DNA of 64,000 nucleotides from Planctomycetota bacterium (GCA_024277285.1 JAJRVM010000379.1:1-64000); one strand, 5' to 3'; positions 1 to 9,437 are shown, counted from the stretch's first letter. The notes: a model not told the origin generated them from the sequence alone. A program made the numbers and translations.

Positions 1-1086
1 AACGACGTCAAGAATCGCGCGGAAATGCGACTCGCTGCTGGCCAGCCCTTTGCCAATCGAATGAAAGTGGATCTTGCACCATCCCAAGCTACCAGGTGCC
101 ATATTCCGCTGCAGATGCTGACGAAACGCCGCGACACGGTTCCCATACACATCGTCCATGCCCATCGAGCCCGTGACTTCAAACAAATGGTACTTGTCCA
201 GGTAATAGCGTAGCGTCTTGGTGGTTGTCCACTGCGTGCCGCCTCCCAAGTTCAAGGCGACCAGCTTGCTTCTCTGGGGAAACAGCTCCCAGATGACTCG
301 AGTCGCATCGCCCACTTCACGCTGCATCTCCGCGTCGTTCTCCGCGCCGCGATGGTGCAGCGTATGGTTGCCGAATTCCTGGTCGCCACGCCGCGCGACC
401 GCTTGCCATTGAGCAAGATGCTCTTGAAACGGCGAACGCCAACGCGAATTCGGCGAATGGCCATCCCGTTTGCCCGGATTGATCAAGAACGTGGCGCGGA
501 ATCCGTATTCACGCAATATGGGAATCGCGGTGGTCAGATGGGTCGGATGGGAGTCGTCGAAACGGATGGCAAGTGCCGCGCGCCGACCATCGTACCAATT
601 GCATATCGAGGCACTTACGCCGGTCGCGGAATCCTCGACGTGGCGATCGGATTCGCGCAACACGACGGGTCGGCCACTGGGTGGCTGGACAGCGTGGACC
701 GTAAACAGGCCGCCTTGAGGTCCGACCGGTATCGTGAACTTACGCCACTCGATCCCGTTGTGTCGGACCGCCACGGCATGGCCATCGGCATCAAGCACTT
801 CTACATCCGCCGCCGGCCACGCGTCGCGGCCGCTCCCTGGCAATTCGACCTTCAACAGGCGTGATTCCCCTTGCGCCGCACCGGCCACTTCGATTCGCAA
901 CTGCTGCTTCCCCAACACCACGACCGAGACCGCCGAAGCATCTTGGCGATCGCCGCTCTGCTGATCCACCAACGAGATCCTGACACCTGCCAACTCGGCT
1001 TGCGAGGGCGGTTGGGACACGGCCACAGCGGCGCTGTTAGACAACACCAGCAGTACGAACCGGACAACGAATAATCGCGATTTCAC
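1..1086 (-). CDS. Polysaccharide deacetylase (NodB/CE4-like), C-terminus beyond the window
   Basis: The reading frame is open from a GTG at 1086 to the window edge, 362 codons with no stop, so the C-terminus is missing. The GTG is preceded by a good ribosome binding site (gagaggtgg, about 4 bases before it) and begins a hydrophobic signal peptide (VKSRLFVVRFVLLVLS). An N-terminal beta-rich region of about 180 residues comes first. It is followed by a stretch typical of NodB-fold deacetylases: AALAIRFDDSHPTH (the metal-binding Asp-Asp motif), then ATFLINPG, then FGNHTLHH (the metal-binding His-x3-His motif). Known members remove acetyl groups from chitin, peptidoglycan or other acetylated glycans. 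Export and a role in glycan processing are inferred. The gene stands alone, with a repeat-bearing spacer upstream. The exact substrate cannot be told. Confidence 0.85.
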   Translation of the reverse strand, partial: MKSRLFVVRFVLLVLSNSAAVAVSQPPSQAELAGVRISLVDQQSGDRQDASAVSVVVLGKQQLRIEVAGAAQGESRLLKVELPGSGRDAWPAADVEVLDADGHAVAVRHNGIEWRKFTIPVGPQGGLFTVHAVQPPSGRPVVLRESDRHVEDSATGVSASICNWYDGRRAALAIRFDDSHPTHLTTAIPILREYGFRATFLINPGKRDGHSPNSRWRSPFQEHLAQWQAVARRGDQEFGNHTLHHRGAENDAEMQREVGDATRVIWELFPQRSKLVALNLGGGTQWTTTKTLRYYLDKYHLFEVTGSMGMDDVYGNRVAAFRQHLQRNMAPGSLGWCKIHFHSIGKGLASSESHFRAILDVV

Positions 1087-1294
1087 GTTTCCACCTCTCG
1101 TCGTGTTTCACAACGGCAACCGATCAAACGAATCTGCTGTCAGCGGCGGCTTGTGGCATGCCTGAAGCAAGTCGATGTCCGCACACTGCTCAATGCGAGT
1201 GTACCGTGATTCTGGTACTTCACGACATCGAAATCCGGATTCGACTCCCGGCGTCATCCACAGCTATCACCTCGCGCTGTATCAAAGCATAATT

Positions 1295-1511
1295 GTAACC
1301 GTTCACGCGGTTCAAGCCACAACGGACTCGTCACGGCGATCGGCAGTTGAGGGTATACCAGCAGGAGACATCAAGGCTGGTAGCTGAGCAGTCGCAACTC
1401 CTGCTGGGGCTGGGCCCAGCGGAGAGCTTTTTCGATTAGCGTATATCAGCGTTCATCAGCGGTCCTCCTCCTGAACGTGTTGTCCGAATCCTCGTTTCCG
1501 TGAACGATTAC
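1295..1511. repeat. Element with terminal inverted repeats, copy A (217 bp)
   Basis: The left end gtaaccgttcacg and right end cgtgaacgattac are inverted repeats matching at 12 of 13 positions. The interior carries ggtagctga-cagtcg and a gcgtatatcagcgttcatca core. Both are shared, in the same order, with the copy near 59.25-59.39 kb and, inverted, with the copy at 21.65-21.83 kb. No credible protein is encoded. This is a MITE-like or other non-autonomous repeat. It fills much of the 620-base spacer between the deacetylase and the sialate O-acetylesterase genes. Confidence 0.6.
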
Positions 1512-1708
1512 ACTTAATTGTAAAGCTGGCCGTGCCGAAAACCGCGAGAATCGTCGTGTGAGCTGAACACCTCAACCCACATTCTCGGCTTTGACACAGC
1601 ACGAGGTTGAGACCGTATTTGCAAACCGATACGATGGACGTCTGTATGGGTGCCCGCAAGACCATGCTCTCAGACCCACGCCCTCAAGACCACAAAGGAA
1701 CAAGCGAC

Positions 1709-3295
1709 ATGCTTCCCGACCGCTTCCCTCGACGACTGACTCGAACCGCAACGATGGCATTCGCACTGTGGCTGCTCGGCACGCCAGCGGTCTTGGCGAA
1801 GTTGACCCTGCCTTCGTTCTTCAGTGAACACATGGTGTTGCAGCGTGACGATCGGGCGAATATCTGGGGTTGGGCCGACCCCGGCGCCAAAGTCACGGTC
1901 ACTTTTGCCGACGCAACGCGAACGGCCGCAGCGGATAAACAAGGGGCATGGCACGTGCACTTGCCACCGCAGGCGGCCAGTGACAAGGGACGCGACCTGA
2001 CAATCGCTTCGGGCGACGAGTTGGTAACGGTTCACGATGTACTGGTGGGCGAAGTATGGTTCGCGTCAGGACAATCGAATATGGCCTTCGTCGTTCGCGG
2101 CTCCCAGAACGCCGAACAGGAAATTGCGGCAGCCGACCACCCTGCCATTCGCATGTTCCTGGCCGCTCAGACACCTGCCGCGAAACCACAGTCGGACATC
2201 GCCGGGCAATGGAAAGTCTGCAGCCCGGAAACGGTCGGATCGTTTTCCGCCGTGGCATACTTTTTTGCCTTGCACCTTCACCAGGAACTCGGCGTACCGA
2301 TTGGCGTGATCAAGTCGGCCTGGGGCGGCAAACCGTGTGAAACGTTTACTAGTCGCGAGGCATTGGCAAGTGTTCCGGAAGGGAAAGCCATGCTCGACAA
2401 GATGGATGCCGCAGCGGCAGCCTACGATCCCGAAGTTGCACAAGGTCGCTACGAAAAAGCCATGGCGCGCTGGAAAGAGGCCACAGACCAAGTGCGCAAA
2501 GCGAATCGATCACTTCCTCGTGCTAAACGAAAACGCTTGCCACGCAAACCAGCTGCACCCAAGAACCCGAATGAAAAAGAAGGACAGCCCGCCGTACTGT
2601 TCAACGGCATGATCCAGCCGTTCGTCGGCTACACGATGTGCGGAGCGATCTGGTACCAAGGCGAAGCGAATGCCAAGCCGGGCAAGGCCGAGCAGTACAA
2701 AGTCATGTTTCCACTGATGATCCGCGACTGGCGCGCGCGTTGGGGCAAACCATTTTCCTTCTATTTTGTGCAGTTGGCCAATTACCGACAGCCGACAACC
2801 CAGGCGGGTGTCACCAGCGACTGGGCCACCGTGCAAGACGCGCAACGTCTTACGCTCGCCTTGCCCAATACCGGAATGGCCGTGATCAATGACGTTGGCG
2901 AAGCAAGCAACATTCATCCCAAGAACAAGAAGACCGTCGGCCAACGACTGGCATTCTGGGCATTGGCCAAAGACTACGGTCGCGACCTCGTTTACTCCGG
3001 ACCACTCTATTCGACCTACCGTGTTGTAGGAGCAAAGATCCGAGTCGAGTTCCAGAGTGTCGAAGGTGGCCTGAAGAGTCGCGATGGCAAACCACTCGCC
3101 CGTTTCGAAATCGCTGGCCCGGACCACAAGTGGCATTGGGCCAAAGCGACCATCTATGGCAAATCGGTTGTGGTCAGTTGCGACGCCGTCCCGCAACCAG
3201 TCGCCGTCCGGTATGCCTGGGCCGACAACCCCGAAGGGGCCAACTTGGTAAACGCGGAAGAGCTGCCAACATCCGTGTTCCAGACATTGCGGTGA
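1709..3295 (+). CDS. Sialate O-acetylesterase-like SGNH hydrolase, secreted
   Basis: A 528-residue protein. I place the start at the ATG at 1709, because aaagga lies 9 bases upstream and the first 30 residues form a signal peptide ending LGTPAVLA. Upstream in-frame starts reach back to 1607 but add only an unlikely leader. The mature N-terminus (LTLPSFFSEHMVLQ) is characteristic of the sialate 9-O-acetylesterase family. The nucleophile motif GQSNM places the serine at residue 123. GAIWYQGEANA and a later D-V-G-E-A-S-N-I-H-P stretch supply the other conserved blocks, including the Asp/His pair. Such enzymes remove O-acetyl groups from sialic acid or, in many bacteria, from plant and algal polysaccharides. 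The gene has no operon partner. The true substrate here is unknown. Confidence 0.88.
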   Translation: MLPDRFPRRLTRTATMAFALWLLGTPAVLAKLTLPSFFSEHMVLQRDDRANIWGWADPGAKVTVTFADATRTAAADKQGAWHVHLPPQAASDKGRDLTIASGDELVTVHDVLVGEVWFASGQSNMAFVVRGSQNAEQEIAAADHPAIRMFLAAQTPAAKPQSDIAGQWKVCSPETVGSFSAVAYFFALHLHQELGVPIGVIKSAWGGKPCETFTSREALASVPEGKAMLDKMDAAAAAYDPEVAQGRYEKAMARWKEATDQVRKANRSLPRAKRKRLPRKPAAPKNPNEKEGQPAVLFNGMIQPFVGYTMCGAIWYQGEANAKPGKAEQYKVMFPLMIRDWRARWGKPFSFYFVQLANYRQPTTQAGVTSDWATVQDAQRLTLALPNTGMAVINDVGEASNIHPKNKKTVGQRLAFWALAKDYGRDLVYSGPLYSTYRVVGAKIRVEFQSVEGGLKSRDGKPLARFEIAGPDHKWHWAKATIYGKSVVVSCDAVPQPVAVRYAWADNPEGANLVNAEELPTSVFQTLR

Positions 3296-3341
3296 ATCCG
3301 TCCGACAACTTAACTAACCGCCATCAGCCAAAGGGACAACC

Positions 3342-3707
3342 ATGAACGTTCCAAAACTACTTACCGTGCTCCTGGTGCTGGCCACATGCCTGCTGACGTC
3401 CATTTGTGCAAACTCGTTGGTGTGTGCGCAAACACAATCGCCCACGCACAAGAATATCGCCTATGACGACAAAGACCCAGCGCAGAAACTGGATGTCTAT
3501 CTGGCGAAATCGGACAGGCCGGTGCCCGCGATGGTCTACATTCATGGTGGAGGGTGGCGCGCCGGCTCGAAGAATGGCAAACGGCCACCTGATCGGAAGA
3601 CGTTCCACCGCGCGCTGTTTTTTGCCCGTCATCTTCTTTGCCCTTCTCTCCCGTTGCACTCATGGACGACGCGTCTGGTGGTGCTCCTTGGGGGGCAAAG
3701 AAAATGA
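3342..3707 (+). pseudogene. Truncated alpha/beta-hydrolase esterase fragment
   Basis: The frame opens with an ATG after a ggga-type ribosome binding site and encodes a signal peptide (MNVPKLLTVLLVLATCLL). This is followed by the N-terminal part of a BD-FAE/carboxylesterase-like alpha/beta hydrolase: KNIAYDDKDPAQKLDVYL, then MVYIHGGGWRAGSKN, in which HGGGW is the oxyanion-hole motif. Recognisable homology stops near position 3587. The nucleophile elbow and the rest of the catalytic triad are absent, and the frame runs into an inverted repeat before ending at 3707. A complete family member would be roughly 280-320 residues. It is best read as a gene remnant sitting 46 bases after the sialate O-acetylesterase gene. 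Confidence 0.7.
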
Positions 3708-3718
3708 TGGGCAAAAAA
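3618..3718. repeat. Imperfect inverted repeat with 26-base arms, inside the esterase remnant
   Basis: The left arm 3618-3643 (ttttttgcccgtcatcttct followed by ttgccc) and right arm 3693-3718 are complementary at 24 of 26 positions and enclose a 49-base loop. Similarity continues a few bases outward (ctgtt against aacag). The element lies just where homology of the esterase fragment ends. It could be a small mobile element or a deletion scar. Confidence 0.65.
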
Positions 3719-3967
3719 GAACAGGACGGTCCATGCCCTTCTTGCCCGTGCATTGCTGCCCTCGGCTGCTAGCTGCTTGCGCGCGGCACCTCAGCGGCCC
3801 TCTACGCGCAGAACAAAGACGGGATCAACAACTCCACCAGCGAAGACCGACTTATTAGCAGCCGATTTATTAGCAGCTCGGGCGGGGTTCAAGAGATAGT
3901 CGCAATGGGCCAGGGTTACGCTGGACAAGTAACTTGAGACTCTGGACGCCTATTCGGGTCAGCCAGT

Positions 3968-4330
3968 CTAAGACGTAGCACTCTTGCGTGTGCCAGCCAG
4001 TGCCATTTCATGACTCGAATAGAAAACGGCCAGCCAGACCGTTGGCTCCTTGGGCGACGTCCACTCGACTCGGTGTTGCTGATGAGCAGGAATGACCACG
4101 TGATCACCCGGGCGCAGACAGATCATCTGGTCCGGTTCTCTTAGCTGCAAGCGCGCTTCCCCCTTGAGCAAGACGACCCATTCCGCTTGACTCTGGTCGT
4201 ACCAGAATCCCTCCGGACTGGCTTGGCCGGTCGAGACAATCCGCTCGATGCGCACGTCTGCATTCGCAGCAAGCACTTCGACCAGCTCTTCGGAAAGGTC
4301 CTCTGGCAGGTCAGCAAAGAGATTGTTCAT
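3968..4330 (-). CDS. Small cupin-domain protein
   Basis: A 120-residue protein. The ATG at 4330 (MNNLFADLPEDL) is preceded by ggagcagc at suitable spacing and is preferred over the upstream start at 4351. It is a single-domain cupin. The first motif region is recognisable around EGFWYDQSQAEWVVLLKGEA and the second around LRPGDHVVIPAHQQHRVEW, with histidines that could bind a metal. Length and motifs fit the small stand-alone cupins often annotated as cupin or phosphoribosylaminoimidazole-like proteins, whose ligands are mostly unknown. No signal peptide is present, so it is likely cytoplasmic. The neighbours are a pseudogene and a repeat element, so context gives no clue to function. Confidence 0.8.
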   Translation of the reverse strand: MNNLFADLPEDLSEELVEVLAANADVRIERIVSTGQASPEGFWYDQSQAEWVVLLKGEARLQLREPDQMICLRPGDHVVIPAHQQHRVEWTSPKEPTVWLAVFYSSHEMALAGTRKSATS

Positions 4331-4569
4331 GGTGCTGCTCCACGAAAACACCGGGTTCTTTACAGTTTCGTCACCGTGTTCGGCGAAGGACTTCTGTAGT
4401 TCCGCATCTTAGCATAGTTCATTTCCGCTTTGAAACGGATTCGCATTGGGACCGGCTTGTCGGTTAGAATCCCTGTAGACGGTCGCGACGGTTCCATACT
4501 TTGCGAGCGTTAACGAGTCAGAACAGGTAAGCCGCTGATGAACACGAATAATCCAGGTTAAGATTAAGA

Positions 4570-4832
4570 TAGCCGTTCACGCGATCTTGAAACAGCGAGA
4601 AGAAAACCTCGGAATATCGAATATCGAGCCAGGAGTGCAGAAGGAAGAGCAGCCTGTTGTGATGGTAATGGGACAAATTGCCGTTGACGGGTCAACGCAA
4701 CGTCGCAGCTTCCATGTTGTAGCTCACATCCAGGTTGGTATTGGCTTGTTTCCTTCGGCCTTCTGCGGTTCCTTGTTCGATATTCTGCGGTTTGTTTTCT
4801 TCGTGAAGTTTGCATTCTCGTAAACGGTTACT
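4570..4832. repeat. Inverted-repeat element D (263 bp) sharing ends with family A-C
   Basis: The ends tagccgttcacg and cgtaaacggttact are inverted repeats resembling the termini of the elements at 1295 and 21654. Inside them, 4598-4650 (gaagaaaacctcggaatatc and on to gcagaaggaag) pairs imperfectly with the complement of about 4750-4810, so most of the unit could fold into a long hairpin. The region just before it (4531-4552, agccgctgatgaacacgaata) resembles the core of copies A-C. Short open frames within it on both strands look like by-products of the palindrome and are not annotated as genes. Confidence 0.55.
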
Positions 4833-4948
4833 CCAGTCGTTTCTAGCTCAATCAACATCTCCACTAACCGCACGAAGCAGTTGGGATCGATCGACAGACC
4901 ACCCGACTTAAATGCACGTCCAACCGCAAACGGAATAAGGTGTTACCA

Positions 4949-6364
4949 ATGCGAATGATACGAATAGCGAAAACCAGCGTCTGCAAAATATTGCCCGCAT
5001 CGGCTGCGGTCCTCATGTGGCTGTTGGCCCTGAATCTCGGGCTGGCCAATGCCTCTGCGCCGCTCCACGTGGGCGCGGCCACCAAAGTGATCAACAATCG
5101 CCTTGGCGGTTGGGTGCAAGCAGCCGGGCAAGCACGGAAAGCAACGTCACAGCGCGACGATCTCGAGGCAAACGCATTGTATTTTTCGGACGGAAAGACG
5201 CGATTATTGTTGATCAGCTGCGATCTGGTCGGGTTGAGCCCGATGCGTGTGGCGGCGATACGTGAGGCGATTGCCGGCGCGACGGCGATACCTGTTCGCA
5301 ACGTCCTGATCGCATGTACGCATACTCATGGCGGGCCATCACTGTTGAATACCAATTATCTGATGCCGGTGGACAACCCTTATATGGAGCGACTGCAAAC
5401 GTGGCTCGTGGCTTTGGCTCAGCAAGCCGTGACGTCGGCCAAGCCTGGCAAGATCGGTTGGGGAAAAGGGACCGCTCAGATCGGTTTCAACCGGCGGCTT
5501 TGCTGGGCGGATGGCACCCATTCGATGCACGGCGACGCGTCGCGCAAGGACTTCGCGGGACTGGAAGGCCCTGATGATCCGCAACATCTGGCGATCTTTG
5601 CCGCCGACATGAACGGCAAACTGATCGCCGTACTGCATCACAACACCAGCCATCCGACGATCTTTTACGCAGCGGGCGTCTATTCGGCCGACTATCCGGG
5701 CGAAGCTCGCAAGATCCTTCGCGCTGAATTGGGCATCGTCCCCGTGTTGTACTTTAACGGCGCTCAAGGGGATATCGCGATCGATGACATGCTCCACCGC
5801 CGCAACGAATCACGCGATGCGAAGCTGCAGCGGATCGCGGGAATGCTGGCCAACGAAACGCTGCGTTTGTATCAGGACGTCGTCTACCACGAGCATCCGA
5901 TGCTTGCCCACGCGTATGAAGATCTGAAGGTCTCAGTCCGCTTGCCCAAGCCCGAGCGGTTGGTTTCGGCCCGAAAAGTATTGGCCGGCATCGATGCGGG
6001 TGCGAAAACTCGCGGCATGCAGATGATCATGGCTTTTGGAGCGGTGAAGCTGCAAGATACGTATGGCAAGAACCCCGTCGATACGTTACCCGTCCATGGG
6101 ATCCGCATCGGAGACGTAGCGTTGGTAACGCAGCCCTGTGAGCTGTTTTGCCAGTTCGGACTGGACATTAAGCGCCGTAGCCCCGCACCGTTGACCGCGG
6201 TGATCGGGCTTGCGGATGGCTATTGTGGCTATTGCCCAACGATTTACGGTGTGCTTGGCGGTGGCTATTCGGGGCAACCGATTTACTGGACACGATTGGA
6301 ACCCAACGCCGGCTACCTGATTGTCGAGAGTGCCGGGCGACTCCTGAATCGCATCTGGCGCTGA
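4949..6364 (+). CDS. Neutral/alkaline ceramidase-like hydrolase, paralog 1
   Basis: A 471-residue protein. The ATG at 4949 is chosen because aaggtg lies 6 bases upstream; a GTG at 4940 is possible. An N-terminal hydrophobic segment (SAAVLMWLLALNLGLANA) acts as a signal peptide. The mature start LHVGAATKVINNRLGGW and the motif CTHTHGGPSLL match the N-terminal catalytic domain of the neutral/non-lysosomal ceramidase family, in which the HTH block carries zinc ligands. VLHHNTSHPTIFY and YFNGAQGDIAIDD are further conserved blocks. Bacterial proteins of this class are much shorter than true ceramidases (about 670 residues) and lack the C-terminal Ig-like domain. The substrate may therefore be some other amide or ester. 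A divergent paralog lies at 20093-21451. Confidence 0.8.
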   Translation: MRMIRIAKTSVCKILPASAAVLMWLLALNLGLANASAPLHVGAATKVINNRLGGWVQAAGQARKATSQRDDLEANALYFSDGKTRLLLISCDLVGLSPMRVAAIREAIAGATAIPVRNVLIACTHTHGGPSLLNTNYLMPVDNPYMERLQTWLVALAQQAVTSAKPGKIGWGKGTAQIGFNRRLCWADGTHSMHGDASRKDFAGLEGPDDPQHLAIFAADMNGKLIAVLHHNTSHPTIFYAAGVYSADYPGEARKILRAELGIVPVLYFNGAQGDIAIDDMLHRRNESRDAKLQRIAGMLANETLRLYQDVVYHEHPMLAHAYEDLKVSVRLPKPERLVSARKVLAGIDAGAKTRGMQMIMAFGAVKLQDTYGKNPVDTLPVHGIRIGDVALVTQPCELFCQFGLDIKRRSPAPLTAVIGLADGYCGYCPTIYGVLGGGYSGQPIYWTRLEPNAGYLIVESAGRLLNRIWR

Positions 6365-6370
6365 GCGCGG

Positions 6371-7033
6371 CTATTGCTCTTCGATTTGACGGACGATCTG
6401 CACGACTTGGTCGCGCACGTTGTCCAGGTTGGGATTCAATCGCAATGCGCGACGCAGGCTTTCGAGCGCGGCAACGGGGTCGTTCTGCCGCGTGTAGGCA
6501 GTCCCCATGGCCGTGGCCGCCACGAAGTGATAGGGATTCAATTCGAGAGTCTGTTTCCAGTCCAGCAGCGCTCGGGGCAAATCCTCCAACTGGAACCGAG
6601 CGGCACCGCGCTGGTACCACGCCTCGGCGAACCAGGACGCTTCGTCGATCAACAGTGAGGCCTTTTCGATCGCATCGCGACTGCGTCGCGCCGCGTTCAA
6701 CCGGATCGTATCACTCAACCGTCGACGCTGGCTTGAATCTCCGTCGCGGTTCCACACGCGTCGACACGCCTTGCCGGCCAGCACACGCACCATACGGTCC
6801 TCGTCTTGCAACGCCATGCAAACGGTATGGTTAACTACATAGTCACCGATGAACCCCAGTGCCAACACGGCCGCCTGCCGCATTTCACAAGCTTCGTGCA
6901 CCGCCAGACGCTCCAACGTACCGGATCCGTAGTGGCTCGATACCGCGAAAACGAAACGCACGGTATCGTGGTTCTGCTGGAAACGCCGGTACAGATCCAA
7001 TAGAATCGGCTCTCGTGGCTTGAAGTTGCTCAT
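6371..7033 (-). CDS. HEAT-like and TPR repeat protein
   Basis: A 220-residue cytoplasmic protein starting at the ATG at 7033 (MSNFKPREPILLDLY). A ggag lies only 3 bases before it, so an upstream start near 7078 or 7084 cannot be excluded. The N-terminal half has HEAT-like helical pairs (LAVHEACEMRQAAVLALGFI, then DEDRMVRVLAGKACRRVW). The C-terminal half holds two or three TPR units (AEAWYQRGAARFQLEDLPRA, then LELNPYHFVAATAMGTAY, then DPVAALESLRRALRLNPN). Such repeats mediate protein-protein contacts, and no catalytic domain is visible. Its stop lies 6 bases beyond the stop of the ceramidase-like gene, so the two are convergent. Confidence 0.78.
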   Translation of the reverse strand: MSNFKPREPILLDLYRRFQQNHDTVRFVFAVSSHYGSGTLERLAVHEACEMRQAAVLALGFIGDYVVNHTVCMALQDEDRMVRVLAGKACRRVWNRDGDSSQRRRLSDTIRLNAARRSRDAIEKASLLIDEASWFAEAWYQRGAARFQLEDLPRALLDWKQTLELNPYHFVAATAMGTAYTRQNDPVAALESLRRALRLNPNLDNVRDQVVQIVRQIEEQ

Positions 7034-7214
7034 AGACTCCAGTGTAATTGCTGTCGGGCCGAAGAGCGAGCAAATCATCGCCACTCTAGGACAAAAAACG
7101 AGCTCCGCAACTTGGGCCGGTGGGCCCCGCAGCGCGTGCGAAAAGTCGCGTCCCCCAACGACTTAACGCCAACAAAAGAACGATTTACTCTGCGTTCAAC
7201 GAAGAGGACCAACG

Positions 7215-9296
7215 ATGCACCGCAGCACGACACACAACCATTCGTCGACTCTGGCAACGACGGTCTTGACCGTCACACTCATGATCGCCGCGGCGATGGT
7301 AGCACAACATTCACTTGCATCCTACACATTTCCCGGCAAGCAGTGGGAAGAAGCGACACCTGAATCGCAAGGAGTTGATTCAAAGCGACTGCAAGCCGCC
7401 ATCAACTATCTTGAACGACACGCGCCGCGCGATGGCGTAAAACGGATGGTCCTCGGTCGTTTGAGCTTGGACGAAGTGCGAAAGAACGGCGGGTTTCCAG
7501 TCGAGAACGAAACCTACAGCAAGTTTTGCAAACGCGCCGGCGCTGCGATTCGCTCACCCGCAGTCGAAGGTGCTCACCGCGTGTGGCACCCTCTGACCGT
7601 CACTTTTCGCGGTCCCGAGGCCAATGAGACGGACAACCACCCGAACCCGTTTCTCGATTACCGCTTGCAAGTCACATTGACCGGCCCGTCCGGCCAAACC
7701 TACAACGTGCCTGGGTTCTTCGACGGTGATGGGCTCGGCGGCGCAGATGGCGACGTTTGGCGAATCCGCTTCACACCCGACGAAGCAGGGCGTTGGACAT
7801 TCACGGCGGCGTTTCGAACCGGACCGGCAATCGCCACGGAACTTGACCCGAACGCCGGCAAGCCGGTCGCGTTCAATGGGCAAGCCGATACGTTTGATAT
7901 CCAACCTCGTGACCCAGCCGCACCCGGCTATCTGAAATGGGGCCGGTTGGAGTATGTCGGCAAGTACTATCTGAAGTTCAAGGACGGGCCGTATTGGATC
8001 CGTGGCGGCACCGATAGCCCGGAGAATCTTCTTGCCTATGCCGGATTCGATGACACAAAGCCAAGTCATCCGTTTGCCGATCACAAAGCCGACTGGCGCC
8101 CCGGTGACCCTGATTGGAATGACGGCCGCGGTCGAGCGATCATCGGTACGCTGAACTACCTGGCCAAGAAGCATGTCAACAGTATCTATTTCCTGACAAT
8201 GAACGTCGGGGGCGATGGCAACGATGTCTGGCCATGGAGCCATATCGCGCATCCCACGGGCGGTCCCAAGAACGATAACCTGCATTTCGACATCAGCAAA
8301 CTGCGGCAATGGAATACCATGTTCGAACACGCACAGCGCGGCGGTATCTTCCTGCACTTTGTGCTCAACGAAGCCGAAGAAGCTAACAAGCGCGAACTCG
8401 ACAATGGCGAATTAGGCACGGAACGAAAACTCTACTATCGCGAACTGATCGCCCGATTCGGTCACCACTTGGCACTGCAGTGGAACCTGTGCGAAGAGTA
8501 CAACATCGTGTTCGATCTCGGCCCAGAACGCGTGCGTGCGTTCGCCGACTATGTTCAAGCCGTTGACCCTTACGATCATCCGATCACGGTCCATAGTGCC
8601 GGTGATCCGCTCAAAGCATTGCAATTCACCTTCGGCGACAAACGCTTCAGCATGACGTCGGTCCAACTGGGCCAGAAGCGGATCGATACACTAACCGAAC
8701 AGATTCGCCAGGCAACAGACAAGGCCGGACGGCCACTGCCGGTATCGATGGACGAGTTTACGATCGACAAGGGACAAAACCAGGGATGGGAACCGGTCGA
8801 CGACGCGCGAAGATGGCGCATGGAAAAACTGTGGCCCACCTACCTTTCCGGTGGAAACATCGAATTCATCCTCGGCGGCCTGCTCAGTGCGGACAGCTTC
8901 AAGACACCTGAGCGAGACAAGCTATGGGATTATGTCTGGTACGCGCGCCGTTTCTTGCAAGACCTGCCGTTCTGGGAGATGGATCCGGCCGATGCCTTGC
9001 TCAGCGGTGCAGCCAGTATCGACGTCACACAGAACCGCGGCCGTATCAAGTACCAAATGGGCGCCCAGGTTTTCGCGAAGCTTGGTTCGGTTTATGCGAT
9101 CTATCTGCCAACCGCCAGTCAGACCGGAGAGATCGATCTCTCCCACGCAAAGCAATCACTGACACTCCGTTGGTATAACCCGCGAACGGGACAATTTGAA
9201 GGCAAACCGACCACGGTACCACCCAAACGCGACGTGCCACTCGGTCCACCACCATCGGACACCCAACTGGATTGGGCTGTTCTGATCAGGCACTGA
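7215..9296 (+). CDS. DUF5060 glycoside hydrolase with a beta-lactamase-like N-terminal graft
   Basis: A 693-residue secreted protein. The ATG at 7215 follows gagga at good spacing and begins a signal peptide ending near QHSLAS. Residues about 40-75 (TFPGKQWEEATPESQGVDSK, then LQAAINYLERH) look like the start of a serine beta-lactamase/6-aminohexanoate-dimer hydrolase, but the rest of that enzyme is absent. From about residue 115 the protein is a DUF5060 immunoglobulin-like domain (VWHPLTVTFRGPEANETD). A TIM-barrel of the apiosidase/DUF4038-like type follows (TLNYLAKKHVNSIYFLTMN, then QWNLCEEYNIVF). The C-terminal domain resembles the putative collagen-binding domain (SLTLRWYNPRTGQFEG). A role in degrading extracellular glycans is inferred. 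The odd N-terminus suggests fusion of two genes. Confidence 0.8.
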   Translation: MHRSTTHNHSSTLATTVLTVTLMIAAAMVAQHSLASYTFPGKQWEEATPESQGVDSKRLQAAINYLERHAPRDGVKRMVLGRLSLDEVRKNGGFPVENETYSKFCKRAGAAIRSPAVEGAHRVWHPLTVTFRGPEANETDNHPNPFLDYRLQVTLTGPSGQTYNVPGFFDGDGLGGADGDVWRIRFTPDEAGRWTFTAAFRTGPAIATELDPNAGKPVAFNGQADTFDIQPRDPAAPGYLKWGRLEYVGKYYLKFKDGPYWIRGGTDSPENLLAYAGFDDTKPSHPFADHKADWRPGDPDWNDGRGRAIIGTLNYLAKKHVNSIYFLTMNVGGDGNDVWPWSHIAHPTGGPKNDNLHFDISKLRQWNTMFEHAQRGGIFLHFVLNEAEEANKRELDNGELGTERKLYYRELIARFGHHLALQWNLCEEYNIVFDLGPERVRAFADYVQAVDPYDHPITVHSAGDPLKALQFTFGDKRFSMTSVQLGQKRIDTLTEQIRQATDKAGRPLPVSMDEFTIDKGQNQGWEPVDDARRWRMEKLWPTYLSGGNIEFILGGLLSADSFKTPERDKLWDYVWYARRFLQDLPFWEMDPADALLSGAASIDVTQNRGRIKYQMGAQVFAKLGSVYAIYLPTASQTGEIDLSHAKQSLTLRWYNPRTGQFEGKPTTVPPKRDVPLGPPPSDTQLDWAVLIRH

Positions 9297-9390
9297 CTCT
9301 TCTAACACGTGATCGTTCACCGCGTACCGATGCGATCTCGCCGTAGAGTGGATTGGTGATGATCGAGGCCGTGCAGACAGGACGCGGTTC

Positions 9391-9437
9391 TCTCCCACTC
9401 TCCCACTCTCTCCCTCTCCCACTCTCCCACTCTCCCC
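9391..9437. repeat. Low-complexity (ctctccca)n tract
   Basis: A 47-base tract made of repeated ctctcccact and close variants. It lies immediately downstream (minus-strand sense) of the CocE-type hydrolase stop codon and between two convergent genes. It is likely a slippage-prone simple repeat. Confidence 0.7.

Noticed and set aside
4587..4823. Short open frames on both strands within element D (4587-4823 plus, 4564-4815 minus)
   Set aside because: They coincide with a palindromic repeat, so both strands stay open by symmetry. No ribosome binding site or domain supports them.
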